In this document: positions 16,549 to 25,517 of the stretch, in pieces
Layout of the letters: every line of letters begins with the position of its first letter
Position numbering within the stretch: the first letter of the stretch is position 1
Notes under the pieces: generated by a model
What the model saw: the letters and a program-made list of their open reading frames with translations, nothing else
What the model was told of the DNA's origin: nothing
The model's database searches: none
Position numbers and translations under genes: made by a program
Source of the DNA: Akkermansia muciniphila
Lineage (GTDB): Bacteria > Verrucomicrobiota > Verrucomicrobiia > Verrucomicrobiales > Akkermansiaceae
Length of the DNA stretch: 64,000 nt
Direction: 5' to 3'
Assembly: GCF_018709685.1 (NCBI RefSeq)
Contig: NZ_JABDHQ010000001.1
Coordinates: forward strand, 62,001 to 126,000

Positions 16549-18672
16549 GTGAGTCCGAATAGTGAAGAGGAACGGGACGGCTCTTGCGGTCCGGCGGAAA
16601 AGCGCATGCCTGTTGTGGCGCTGGCGGGCGCTCCCAATGTGGGGAAAAGCACGGTGTTCAACGCGCTGACGGGGCTGCGCCAGCATACCGGGAACTGGCC
16701 CGGAAAGACGGTGGTCCGTGCGGAGGGTATTGTGGGGCGCGGTTCGCGGGAGTACCTGCTGGTGGATACGCCGGGCACGTATTCCCTGCTGGCCTGTTCT
16801 TCGGATGAGGAGGCGGCGCGGGATTTCATCTGTTTTGGCCATGCGGATGCCGTCATCGTGGTCTGTTCCGCCACTAATCTGGAGCGGGATTTGAATTTGG
16901 CCCTCCAGGTCATGGAAACGACGGGAAATGTGGTGGTCTGCGTCAATCTGATGGATGAGGCCCGGCGCAAGGGCATCCGCATCAACTGTCCTCTTCTGGA
17001 AGAGCGTCTTGGAGTGCCCGTGGTTCCGGCGGCAGCCGCCAGGGGGGAGGGGCTGAAGGTCCTGGCGGAGACGGTGCAGCGGATGGCGTGGTCCGGAGAA
17101 AGGCGCCCCTCCCGCCACCTGTCCTACGGGAAGGACCTGGAACCGTGGCTGGAGCGTTTGGACGCCGCCGTTTCCGGCTGTTCCCTGAACGGCCTGGAAG
17201 CACGCTGGGCGTCCGTCAAGCTGCTGGAGGGGGATGAAGGAACGCTCGGGCTTCTGGCGCAATATGCGGGAAATGATTTAAGGAAAGAGAAGGAGGTGGA
17301 GGACATCCTCCGTGAGGCGTCCGCGGCGGATCCCTCTTCCGGCGAATCTTTCGGCGACCGTGTGGCGGCCGCCTTTGTGGAACGGGCGGAGCGGCTGTGC
17401 CAGGGAGTGGTCATCCTGCCGGACGGCGGGGGCCTGGGGCGCGACAGGCGCATTGACAAGGTGCTGATGGGCCGGTGGACGGCCTATCCTCTCATGTTCG
17501 TCCTGCTGGTGCTCATTTTCTGGATTACCATTGTGGGGGCCAATTACCCCTCCCAGTGGCTGGCGAACCTGCTTGGGGAAGGCCAGGAGGCCCTGACGGC
17601 CCTGTTCCGCCTGGCGCATGCTCCGGAATGGCTGCACGGCGTGCTGGTACTGGGCGTTTACCGCGTGGTGGCATGGGTCGTTTCCGTGATGCTGCCCCCC
17701 ATGGCCATCTTTTTCCCCCTGTTCACGCTGCTGGAGGATTCCGGCTATCTGCCCCGGGTGGCGTTTAATATGGACAAGGTGTTCCAGAAGTGCTGCGGCT
17801 GCGGCAAGCAGGCGCTGACCATGTGCATGGGGTTCGGGTGCAATGCGGCGGGAATCACGGGATGCCGGATTATTGATTCCCCGCGGGAAAGGCTCGTCGC
17901 CATTTTGACGAACAACTTTGTTCCCTGCAACGGCAGGTTCCCCACGCTGATCGCGCTCATGACCATGTTCTTTGCCGGGTCCGTAGCATCCGGGTTGCAG
18001 CCGCTGGCCTCCGTTGCGGGGCTGGTGCTTCTGATCGGCTTGGGCGTGGGGATGACGTTTGCCGTGACGGCCCTGCTGTCCCATACGATCCTGAAGGGGA
18101 CTCCGTCCTCCTTTACCCTGGAACTGCCCCCCTACCGCAAGCCCCAGATCGGGAAGGTGATTGTCCGCTCCTTCATGGACAGGACGCTGACCGTCCTGTG
18201 GCGCGCGGTGATGGTGGCGGCTCCCGCCGGGATCGTTATCTGGCTGATGGCTAATATCCGTTTGGGAGACGCCAGCCTGCTGGTGCACGGCACGCAGTGG
18301 CTGGACCCCGCCGGGCGCCTCATGGGGCTGGACGGCGTGATCCTGATGGCGTTTATTCTGGGCATTCCGGCCAATGAAATCGTCTTTCCCCTGATCATCA
18401 TGGGGTACCTGGCTTCCGACAACATGATGGACATGGATGACATGAACCAGTTGAAATCCCTCCTGACGGACAACGGCTGGACCTGGGTGACGGCGTTGTG
18501 CACCATGCTGTTTTCCCTGATGCACTGGCCGTGTTCCACCGCCGTTCTTACGGTCCGCAAGGAGACGGGCAAATGGAAGTGGGCCCTGCTTGCCTTTGCC
18601 ATCCCGACGGTCTGCGGCGTTGCCATGTGCATTCTGGTGGCGGGAACGGCGCGCCTGATGGGATTCGCCTGA
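16549..18672 (+). CDS. feoB: Ferrous iron transporter B
   Basis: A 707-residue GTP-driven Fe(II) transporter. I place the start at GTG 16549, preceded by AAGGAG at a good distance; the frame stays open further up but runs inside feoA. The N-terminal G domain has G1 GAPNVGKS at 27-34, G3 VDTPGTY and G4 NLMD; a helical GDI-like linker follows, then about ten membrane helices with two gate repeats, including the cysteine-rich CCGCGKQALTMCMGFGCNAA segment common in FeoB. No FeoC is present. It forms one operon with the DtxR-type regulator and feoA. Confidence 0.96.
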   Translation: MSPNSEEERDGSCGPAEKRMPVVALAGAPNVGKSTVFNALTGLRQHTGNWPGKTVVRAEGIVGRGSREYLLVDTPGTYSLLACSSDEEAARDFICFGHADAVIVVCSATNLERDLNLALQVMETTGNVVVCVNLMDEARRKGIRINCPLLEERLGVPVVPAAAARGEGLKVLAETVQRMAWSGERRPSRHLSYGKDLEPWLERLDAAVSGCSLNGLEARWASVKLLEGDEGTLGLLAQYAGNDLRKEKEVEDILREASAADPSSGESFGDRVAAAFVERAERLCQGVVILPDGGGLGRDRRIDKVLMGRWTAYPLMFVLLVLIFWITIVGANYPSQWLANLLGEGQEALTALFRLAHAPEWLHGVLVLGVYRVVAWVVSVMLPPMAIFFPLFTLLEDSGYLPRVAFNMDKVFQKCCGCGKQALTMCMGFGCNAAGITGCRIIDSPRERLVAILTNNFVPCNGRFPTLIALMTMFFAGSVASGLQPLASVAGLVLLIGLGVGMTFAVTALLSHTILKGTPSSFTLELPPYRKPQIGKVIVRSFMDRTLTVLWRAVMVAAPAGIVIWLMANIRLGDASLLVHGTQWLDPAGRLMGLDGVILMAFILGIPANEIVFPLIIMGYLASDNMMDMDDMNQLKSLLTDNGWTWVTALCTMLFSLMHWPCSTAVLTVRKETGKWKWALLAFAIPTVCGVAMCILVAGTARLMGFA

Positions 18673-18839
18673 TTTGAGAGGGAATTCATGCCGCCGGGGC
18701 TTGCTCCGGAACGGCGGGAGCGTCCCTCCCCGGAACCCGGGAAGGGAACAGAAGGCCAAGGGTCCAGCTCTGCCGGAAAGACAGGCGCCTGCGGGGGTAA
18801 AGCGGCTCCCATCCTTTCCCGGTTCCGCGGATGTCCGCC

Positions 18840-19739
18840 TCAGGACAGGTGCATTCCTCCCGTGACGCCGAAGACTTCCGCAGTGATGAAGCTGGATTCC
18901 TGGGACGCCAGGAAGACGTACAGTCCGGATAGTTCCACAGGCTGCCCGGCGCGCTTGAGAGGCGTTTTTTGGCCGAATTCCGGCAGGTCTTCCTGAAGCT
19001 GGCCTCCCGTCACCTGCAGGGGCGTCCAGACCGGGCCCGGCGCCACCACATTGACCCGGATTCCCTTGGAGGCCACCTGCTTGGCCAGGGCGCGGCTGAA
19101 GGCGATGATGGCCGCTTTCGTGGAGGCATAGTCAATCAGGTTTTTGCCCGGCTGATAGGCCTGGATGGAGGAACAGGTGATGATGCTCGCCCCGGGCTTG
19201 AGGTGGGGGAGGACGGCCTTGGCAATCCAGAACAGGGAGAAGACGTTCACTTCAAATGTCTTGGTCAACTGCTCCGTGGTAATGTCCTGAATGTCTTCCA
19301 CGGCCACCTGCTTGCCGGCCACCAGCGCCAGGATGTCCAGGCCGCCCAGTTTTTCCAGGGCGTCCCTGATGAGTTGCTTGCAGAAGGATTCATCGCTGAG
19401 GTCTCCGGGCAGCAGAACGGCCTTTCTCCCTTCCTTCCTGACCAGTTCCGCCACTTCCTCCGCGTCGCTTTGTTCTTCCGGAAGATAATTCAGGACCACA
19501 TCCGCTCCTTCACGGGCATAGGCAATGGCGGCCGCGCGGCCTATGCCCGAATCCCCGCCCGTGACCAGGGCCTTCCGGCCGCGGAGCTTGCCGGTACCCT
19601 GATAGCTTTCTTCCCCGGCGTCCGGCACGGGCTTCATTTCGGATTGCAGGCCGGGGGCTTCCTGCTGCTGTTTTTCATACCCTTCCCGGTGGAATTCATG
19701 GCGGGGGTCCTGCATCTTGCGAATATCTTTTGTGCTCAT
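18840..19739 (-). CDS. yghA: Short-chain dehydrogenase/reductase, YghA-like
   Basis: A 299-residue classical SDR with an extended N-terminus (about 45 residues, including [18 protein letters not shown]) before the cofactor motif [10 protein letters not shown]. The catalytic Tyr and Lys are in [10 protein letters not shown], the Ser in CSSIQAY. The closeness to E. coli YghA is striking ([34 protein letters not shown]). YghA-type enzymes reduce aldehydes such as glyoxals; the physiological substrate here is unknown. The ATG at 19739 was chosen over one at 19808 because it matches the family start. It converges on feoB. Confidence 0.92.
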   Translation of the reverse strand: MSTKDIRKMQDPRHEFHREGYEKQQQEAPGLQSEMKPVPDAGEESYQGTGKLRGRKALVTGGDSGIGRAAAIAYAREGADVVLNYLPEEQSDAEEVAELVRKEGRKAVLLPGDLSDESFCKQLIRDALEKLGGLDILALVAGKQVAVEDIQDITTEQLTKTFEVNVFSLFWIAKAVLPHLKPGASIITCSSIQAYQPGKNLIDYASTKAAIIAFSRALAKQVASKGIRVNVVAPGPVWTPLQVTGGQLQEDLPEFGQKTPLKRAGQPVELSGLYVFLASQESSFITAEVFGVTGGMHLS

Positions 19740-20053
19740 TTTTTCATTAATCGTGCTGTTGGCGCGGTACTGCCGGGAAGAATGAATATTCCTGCCTGGC
19801 GGCTGCATTTCTTCTCCGGTGTTCCGCTTCTCTTCTCCGTGATGACCGGAGCCCGCGTTATCCGTTCAGGGGAAGACGGGTTTTTATGATAACATGTCAT
19901 TGATATTCATGGATATAATGTTATTCTGAATAATATTCCCCTTGATCAGGATAAAACTTTCCAATCCCGCTCTTCCTTGAATACTTTTAAATTTCTCCAA
20001 TTTGTTATCAGGAAAAATTACCGGCCGGAAGGTCAACCGGCAGGGCGGTTGCT
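19740..20053. other. A/T-rich intergenic region
   Basis: About 310 bp between the start of the SDR gene and the end of the chromate transporter pair, both on the minus strand. It must hold the SDR promoter, and the A/T-rich part (19885-20020) is the likely place. The short open frame across it has no family signal. Confidence 0.5.
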
Positions 20054-20620
20054 TCAGGACAATCCGTAAATAAAATATCCGGCCAATCCCGTCAGGCTCA
20101 TCAGCAGGATGGGGTTCATCTTCCATTTCCGCAGGATGAACAGGGCCGCGCCGAAAAGGATGATGCTCGGAATATCCACCTCCGTGATGGCGTGCCAGTC
20201 AAAGGTGCCGCAGAAGGTCAGCATCAGGATGGTGCCCCCGGCGGACATGATCAGTCCCACGGAAGCTGCTTTCAAGCCTTCCAGAACCCCGGAGACGTAA
20301 GCGGACCTTTTGTGCCTCTGGAAAAAGAGGTGCAGCAGCAGCGCCGCGGCCACGCCGGGAATGATGCATCCCAGGGTGGCCGCCACGGCTCCGGGAATGC
20401 CGGCGATTTGCAGCCCCACGAAGGTGGAGGTGTTGATGGCCAGCGGCCCCGGCGTCATCTGGGAGATGGTGATAATATCCGTAAAGACCTTCTGCGTAAT
20501 CCAGCCCTGGTGAATCACCACCTGGTCCCGGATCATGGGGATGACGGCATAGCCGCCCCCGATGCTGAACGCGCCGATCTGGAGAAAGACGCTGAAAAGC
20601 TGCCAGAGCGCCTGCATCAT
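20054..20620 (-). CDS. chrA: Chromate transporter family protein, second half-size subunit
   Basis: A 188-residue membrane protein of the short-chain CHR family. It carries the family marks QIGAFSIGGGYAVIPMI, ITISQMTPGPLAINTSTFVG (conserved proline-glycine-proline) and about six membrane helices. Its ATG overlaps the stop of the first subunit (ATGA), so the two half-size proteins are coupled and probably work as a heterodimer. Family members export chromate or take up related oxyanions; the physiological anion in gut bacteria is uncertain. An upstream in-frame ATG at 20782 lies inside the first subunit and was rejected. Confidence 0.9.
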   Translation of the reverse strand: MMQALWQLFSVFLQIGAFSIGGGYAVIPMIRDQVVIHQGWITQKVFTDIITISQMTPGPLAINTSTFVGLQIAGIPGAVAATLGCIIPGVAAALLLHLFFQRHKRSAYVSGVLEGLKAASVGLIMSAGGTILMLTFCGTFDWHAITEVDIPSIILFGAALFILRKWKMNPILLMSLTGLAGYFIYGLS

Positions 20621-21186
20621 CCGGCCCTCCTTCCCAGCGTTCTCCAGACGTGCCAGAGGCTCAGGACGCAGCACACGGCCAGAATGGCGGCGATGTTGAG
20701 ACGGAAGACGAAGCTGGCCAGGAACGCGCCCGGCACCAGGGCATTCAGCAGGGCGGATTTTCTGCGGAGAATCATCTGCCACATGTCCGCCACAATGTCC
20801 ACAATGAGCGCCGCCACGCCCGCCTGCATGCCGCGCAGCACCGCTTCCACGGCGGTATTGGAGCTGAAGGCGTCATACCAGACGGATACGATGGAGAGGA
20901 TGATCAGCGGCGGAATGACGGCTCCCAGGCAGCTGGATACTACGCCGGCCATGCCTGCGGTCCGGTGCCCCGCCAGCGCGGAGAGGTTGACGGCAATGGC
21001 CCCGGGCGCAGATTGCGCGATAGCGGCCATGGACAGAAGCTCCTCCTTGGAAAACAACCGTTTTTTCCGGACAAAGTACTTGCTGATCATGGGAACGACA
21101 ATGTAGCCGCCCCCAAAGGTGAAAGCCCCGATGAACAGGTTGATCCAGAATAACCAGAGGCATCTTTTGACTTTTTCTCCTGTCAT
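20617..21186 (-). CDS. chrA: Chromate transporter family protein, first half-size subunit
   Basis: A 189-residue membrane protein, partner of the following gene. FIGAFTFGGGYIVVPMISKYFV and MAAIAQSAPGAIAVNLSALAGHRTAG are the diagnostic first-half CHR motifs. About six helices are predicted. The pair replaces the single long ChrA found in some Proteobacteria. It starts with ATG at 21186; a 370-bp gap lies upstream. Confidence 0.9.
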   Translation of the reverse strand: MTGEKVKRCLWLFWINLFIGAFTFGGGYIVVPMISKYFVRKKRLFSKEELLSMAAIAQSAPGAIAVNLSALAGHRTAGMAGVVSSCLGAVIPPLIILSIVSVWYDAFSSNTAVEAVLRGMQAGVAALIVDIVADMWQMILRRKSALLNALVPGAFLASFVFRLNIAAILAVCCVLSLWHVWRTLGRRAG

Positions 21187-21555
21187 GCGGATTACGTTTA
21201 AGGGGAGGAAATGGCGCTGCGGGTTCCGGCTTTGCCGAAGAATGGACGCCGTTTTCAGGGGGAGAATGTCTTAATGCCCCGTGCTGCTTCCTTTTTCCAA
21301 GGATGATGGAACACGGAAATCCTACCACAGCCGCCGCTGGAATTCCATGCCATTACACCCGCAAAGGCAAAAAATATGGGAAGGAGGAGTTTCCTGGCCC
21401 TTGCAGCGCGGTGGTATCGTGAAATCTTTGCACGCCGGGAAACGGGCACAAAAAATCCGGCGGGTTTTACCCTGCCGGACGTAAAAAATAAAGGAAGTAA
21501 AAGGTGGAAAATTACTCGTCCCCTGCTGTGTTCCGGTTAAGGAAGAAAAGTGCAG
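21187..21555. other. Intergenic stretch without a recognisable gene
   Basis: 370 bp upstream of the chromate transporter pair. It presumably holds that promoter. No structured RNA or convincing open frame was seen. Confidence 0.45.
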
Positions 21556-21816
21556 TTACTTTTTTTCCCGTTCCAGTTCCGCTTTACGGGCCAGGATTTT
21601 GTCCATGACGGCCTGGCGGTCCTCTTCCGGGATTTCCACGGGATTGCCGCGGTAATCGCTGGTCATGGCGGCCAGGGCTCCTCCAACGTGGTGCATGTTG
21701 AAGATAGGCAGTTTCCAGGTGGAAGGCTTTTCAGGGTCCGGCACGTACGCGAAGTCGGAAGCAGGCCATTCTTCCCCGTCCACTTCTTTCGTTTTGGGTT
21801 CTCGATCACGGTCCAT
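21556..21816 (-). CDS. Small conserved hypothetical protein
   Basis: An 86-residue cytoplasmic protein. I start it at the ATG at 21816 (MDRDREPKTKEV); the open frame extends to 21981 but that part looks non-coding. The core reads ASDFAYVPDPEKPSTWKLPI then NMHHVGGALAAMTSDYRG and a charged C-terminal helix ending ELEREKK. A phrase like AYVPDPEKPSTWKLP occurs in phage-related proteins and in some chromosomal small proteins, so it may be a domesticated phage fragment. Function unknown. Confidence 0.6.
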   Translation of the reverse strand: MDRDREPKTKEVDGEEWPASDFAYVPDPEKPSTWKLPIFNMHHVGGALAAMTSDYRGNPVEIPEEDRQAVMDKILARKAELEREKK

Positions 21817-22088
21817 AAGGAATAGACAACCCTGTCCGCCGCCATGGTGAAAAATGGCGGGAATAAGACGCACAAATCCGCGTGTCCGGCAGAAGAATGC
21901 CTTTTTCTTTTTCTCATTTTGAATGGAACGGAAAGTTCCGGCGTCTGTTGTACCAGTCATGCAGGCCGGGATGATCCGCACAGGGAAGGAAACCGTGGGA
22001 GCGGCCTGCGCCGCTTCCGCTTTTTGCTCTTTACAAGAGGGCCGGGATGGATAAGCATAACTGCATTAATTTATAATTATTCTTATTT

Positions 22089-22556
22089 ATGGAAAGTACC
22101 TATCAACATGCCCAGCTTCCGGAAGACCGCATTCCCGCCTTGCGCGTGGAGCCCATGCCCGCGGATACCAATCAGAGCGGGGAAGTGTTCGGCGGCTGGG
22201 TGATGAGCCAGGTGGACCTTGCGGGCGCCAATACGGCCATGCGTTATGCCCTGAGCCGCTATATTGTGACGCGTGCGGTCAGCAGCCTGACGTTTGAAGC
22301 TCCCGTGCTGGTGGGGGATATAGTTTCCTTTTATACGGAGATTCTCAAGGTGGGGCGCACTTCCGTCACGGTGAAGGTGGAGGTGTACGCGGAACGCCTG
22401 ACGAAGCTCTGCAACAACATTGCCAAGATTACGGAAGCGGAGCTGGTTTACGTGGCCCTGGGGGCGGATAAGAAGCCGATCACCCTGGAAGAGTCCCGCG
22501 CCCAGTTTGCGCAGTGCTGCTCCATTGATACGGGAGAGAGCGTTTCCTGTTCCTGA
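22089..22556 (+). CDS. Hotdog-fold acyl-CoA thioesterase, YciA-like
   Basis: A 155-residue protein with the BFIT/YciA signature: MPADTNQSGEVFGGWVMSQ (catalytic Asp/Asn and GGW helix start), VTRAVSSLTFEAPVLVGD, and FYTEILKVGRTSVTV. It hydrolyses acyl-CoA thioesters; YciA prefers a broad range of chain lengths. The C-terminus has a cysteine-rich end (CCSIDTGESVSCS). It stands alone on the plus strand, converging with the MFS gene. Confidence 0.9.
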   Translation: MESTYQHAQLPEDRIPALRVEPMPADTNQSGEVFGGWVMSQVDLAGANTAMRYALSRYIVTRAVSSLTFEAPVLVGDIVSFYTEILKVGRTSVTVKVEVYAERLTKLCNNIAKITEAELVYVALGADKKPITLEESRAQFAQCCSIDTGESVSCS

Positions 22557-22576
22557 ACGGGCGCGCCTCTCCGGCA

Positions 22577-23986
22577 TCAGGCCGCTTTTTTCCGTTTGCG
22601 GGTAATGCCCTTGTCCTTGTCCACCAGGGCAAAGATGAAGGAGCTGGCCGCCGCCGTGATGCCAATGGTGACGAAGGTGGCGTGGAAGGCGGCTTCCACG
22701 GCTGTTCCGGACGTGGCCGAGTGGCCGCCGAAGCTGTCCAGCAGCAGGGAAGCTGCGGCGATGCTGACGGCGATGGATAATTGCATGATGGTGGAGAGCA
22801 GGGAGTTGCCGCTGCTGGCGTCCGAGTTGGGAAGGTCGATCAGCGTCAGGGTGTTCATGCAGGTGAATTGAATGGAGTTGGCTCCCCCCAGCAGAGCCAG
22901 CATGCCCAGCAGGGTGAGTTCACTGGTGCCGGGGCCGACGAAGTAGAACGCCGCCAGCAGGGCTCCGATAGTAAAGGTGTTGACCACCATGATGTTCCGG
23001 TAGCCGAATTTGCCGAGCAGCCGCGGCGCGACCGTCTTTGCCAGCAGGTTGCTCAGCGCCAGGGGGATCAGGGACATGCCGGATTGAAGGGCTGAGTAGC
23101 CCAGCACCACCTGGAAGAAGAGCGGAATCAGGTAAGGCAGGCAGCTTCCGCCCAGCCGGCAGACGATGTTGCCCGCAATGCCGATGGCGAAGTTCCTGAT
23201 GCGGAACAGGGCGGGGCTGAAGAGGGGCGCCTTTGACCGGAACGCCAGCACCCAGTACAGGAGCTGAAGGACGCCTCCGGCAGACATGAGCAGGATCATG
23301 CGTTCCCTGTCTTCCGTGCCTCCTGTGGCGGAGAGGCCCATGGTGACCAGCACGGCGGAGGAGGAGAAGAGGAGGAACCCGGGCCAGTCAAATCCCTGTT
23401 CCCGGACGGCTTTCAGGTCCGGCATGATTTTCCAGGTGGCCCACAGGCCCGCGAGGCCCACCGGAATGTTGATCAGGAAAATCCAGTGCCAGGAGGCGTA
23501 CTGGACGATGATGCCGCCCAGCACCGGACCCAGGAGCGGCCCCAGCAGCGCCGGAATGGTCACGATGTTCAGGACGTTCACGAACATGGAGCGCGGGTAG
23601 GAGCGAAGAACCACGAGCCGCCCCACAGGCATCAGGAAGGCGCCCCCGATTCCCTGGATGACGCGGCAGGCGGTCATCATGGGAACGGAGGTGGAGAGGG
23701 CGCAGAGCAGGGACCCCGCGGAGAAGACGGAGATGGCGAAGAGGAAGGTGCGGCGGGAGCCCAGCTTGTCGGAAATCCACCCGGAGGCCGGGATCAGGAC
23801 GCAGACGGTGAGCATGTAGGCCGTTACCAGGGAATGGAGCTGGAGCGGGTGGCTGTGGAAGCTCCGGGCGATGGTGGGAATGGCCGTGTTCAGGATAGTG
23901 GCGTCCAGCATCTGCATGAAGAATGCGGATGCCACCAGAAAGGGCAGGTAGCGCAGCGCTTTTGAGGATGTCTGCAATTTTTCCAT
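22577..23986 (-). CDS. MFS transporter, DHA2 (14-helix) drug-exporter family
   Basis: A 469-residue inner-membrane proton antiporter. It begins with a short cytoplasmic stretch, then helix 1 with the DHA2 motif MLDATILNTAIPTIA; motif A-like GWISDKLGSRRTFLF follows helix 2, and the motif C-like ALLGPLLGPVLGGIIVQYASWHWIFLINIPVG lies in helix 5. These place it with the EmrB/QacA/MdtD group. The C-terminus is basic (KGITRKRKKAA). No membrane-fusion partner is adjacent, so it may act alone. Substrate unknown. Confidence 0.9.
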   Translation of the reverse strand: MEKLQTSSKALRYLPFLVASAFFMQMLDATILNTAIPTIARSFHSHPLQLHSLVTAYMLTVCVLIPASGWISDKLGSRRTFLFAISVFSAGSLLCALSTSVPMMTACRVIQGIGGAFLMPVGRLVVLRSYPRSMFVNVLNIVTIPALLGPLLGPVLGGIIVQYASWHWIFLINIPVGLAGLWATWKIMPDLKAVREQGFDWPGFLLFSSSAVLVTMGLSATGGTEDRERMILLMSAGGVLQLLYWVLAFRSKAPLFSPALFRIRNFAIGIAGNIVCRLGGSCLPYLIPLFFQVVLGYSALQSGMSLIPLALSNLLAKTVAPRLLGKFGYRNIMVVNTFTIGALLAAFYFVGPGTSELTLLGMLALLGGANSIQFTCMNTLTLIDLPNSDASSGNSLLSTIMQLSIAVSIAAASLLLDSFGGHSATSGTAVEAAFHATFVTIGITAAASSFIFALVDKDKGITRKRKKAA

Positions 23987-24088
23987 GGACGGCCGCCGCC
24001 AGTATCCGGCTGGGCCGCGCCGGGGGCAAGGCAGATGTTTGTCCGGGATGCTCCCGTTTGTTTTTCCGGGAGTCTGCGGGGGCTCCGT

Positions 24089-25246
24089 TTACGCCTTGGG
24101 AGGTTCCGGAGCGCGGCGGCCGAGCACGCGCCTGGAGAGCCACGCACGCACGGGTTCGTCATAGAGCTTCAGGCACCCGTAGGCCACGGCAATGCAGAGG
24201 AAGAGGACGCCCACCGCCACGGGGAGAGCCCGGGAAAAGGGGACTTCCGCGTCGTGCACCCATGCCAGGTAGATGTAGACAATGGGATAGTGGGTGATGT
24301 AAAGGGGGTAGGAGATGTTTCCCAGGAAGCGGCTGGCCCGGGAGGAGATGTCTCCGGGGATGTCGCTGGCCCCCATGAAGACCACCGCCGGGAAGATGAT
24401 GATGATGCAGAAGGCGTCATACAGGCCGTTCAGGTGGAAATTTTCCGCGCCGCCCACATGCGGCATGGCCAGGGCCGCCGCCAGAAGCAGGCTGCACCAC
24501 CAGAAGCCGTGCCTGATCCGTCCCGGCTTGCACAGCCGGAACAGGAGCAGCCCGCCGAAGAAGGGGAACATGAGGCGCGTGAGGCCCACGCGGCATTGTT
24601 CCACGTCCAGCGTCCAGCCGCCGATGTTGTTGCCCTGCGTGTAGCATTGGTGGATGAGGGCGCATCCCGCCAGGAATACCAGGACCGCCAGCCATCTGCT
24701 GGTGAATTTCCTGATGAGCACGGCGTAAAGGATGTTGGCGATGTATTCGAAGAAGAGGGACCAGGCCGGACCGTTCAGGGGGTGCATTTCCGTCCATCCC
24801 CGGATGTCCAGGGAGACGGGCACGGGCAGCAGGGTGAACCCCACGGTCATGACCAGCAGCATTTTCCACACGGGAGTTTGCGCCAGGTTGGGAAAAATCT
24901 CGGAGCCCTGGAAGTAGAAGAGGATGCCTCCCAGCAGCATGCCCATGACTACCATGGGCTGCAGTCGCACCAGCCTTCGCTTGCAGAAGTTCCATAGGCT
25001 CATTTTTCCCCAGCGGTCGTCATAGGCGTATCCGATGACGAACCCGGAGAGCATGAAGAAAAAGTCCACAGCCAGGTAGCCGTGGTTGATGATCTGGTCC
25101 GTATGGAATTGGAAGTCCTTTGTGCTCCCTTCAAACATGTGGAACAGGACCACCATGACGGCCGCCACGCCGCGCAGGCCGTCCAGGGCGGCATAATGCG
25201 GTTTGGGAGCCAGGACGGATGGAGAGAGGGGAACCGGAGCGCTCAT
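24089..25246 (-). CDS. Acyltransferase 3 family membrane protein (OafA/YrhL-like)
   Basis: A 385-residue protein with about ten membrane helices. The family start is clear: YAALDGLRGVAAVMVVLFHM contains the catalytic-type R and H (LRGxA, FHM), followed by LAVDFFFMLSGFVIGYAY. Such proteins move acetyl or succinyl groups onto surface sugars. There is no C-terminal SGNH domain, unlike the related gene at 41254-43353. It lies 100 bp downstream in direction of transcription from nothing obvious, and upstream of the MFS gene on the same strand. Confidence 0.9.
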   Translation of the reverse strand: MSAPVPLSPSVLAPKPHYAALDGLRGVAAVMVVLFHMFEGSTKDFQFHTDQIINHGYLAVDFFFMLSGFVIGYAYDDRWGKMSLWNFCKRRLVRLQPMVVMGMLLGGILFYFQGSEIFPNLAQTPVWKMLLVMTVGFTLLPVPVSLDIRGWTEMHPLNGPAWSLFFEYIANILYAVLIRKFTSRWLAVLVFLAGCALIHQCYTQGNNIGGWTLDVEQCRVGLTRLMFPFFGGLLLFRLCKPGRIRHGFWWCSLLLAAALAMPHVGGAENFHLNGLYDAFCIIIIFPAVVFMGASDIPGDISSRASRFLGNISYPLYITHYPIVYIYLAWVHDAEVPFSRALPVAVGVLFLCIAVAYGCLKLYDEPVRAWLSRRVLGRRAPEPPKA

Positions 25247-25373
25247 GGTATAAAGTACGGCAAAAAATGATCGTGCTTGCAGAAAGATGGATGATATTTG
25301 CGTGGCGCGCAGCCGCGGTGCCGGAAGGGCCCTTCCTGCGGAAAAGATCCCGGTGCGGGGCTGTGCTGTAGCG

Positions 25374-25392
25374 GCCCGCCCGGCAGGCGGGC
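25374..25392. terminator. G/C-rich hairpin between two minus-strand genes
   Basis: GCCCGCC, loop CGGCA, GGCGGGC. It lies in the 271-bp gap between the acyltransferase and the secreted protein gene; no T-run follows, so its role is uncertain. Confidence 0.4.
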
Positions 25393-25517
25393 AGACCGCC
25401 TCCTATATTCCACAGGGAGGAAGAGAGGTAAAGAAAAATGAAGAAATGGAGAGGGATTTTCGCAGTCCCCTTTTCCGGAGTGGGGAACAGGTTCCTGCAA
25501 AAACGGTCCGGGGGGAC

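Noticed and set aside
19884-20126. An 80-codon minus-strand frame upstream of the SDR gene region
   Set aside because: It overlaps the end of the chromate transporter gene in another frame and spans A/T-rich non-coding DNA; no motif.
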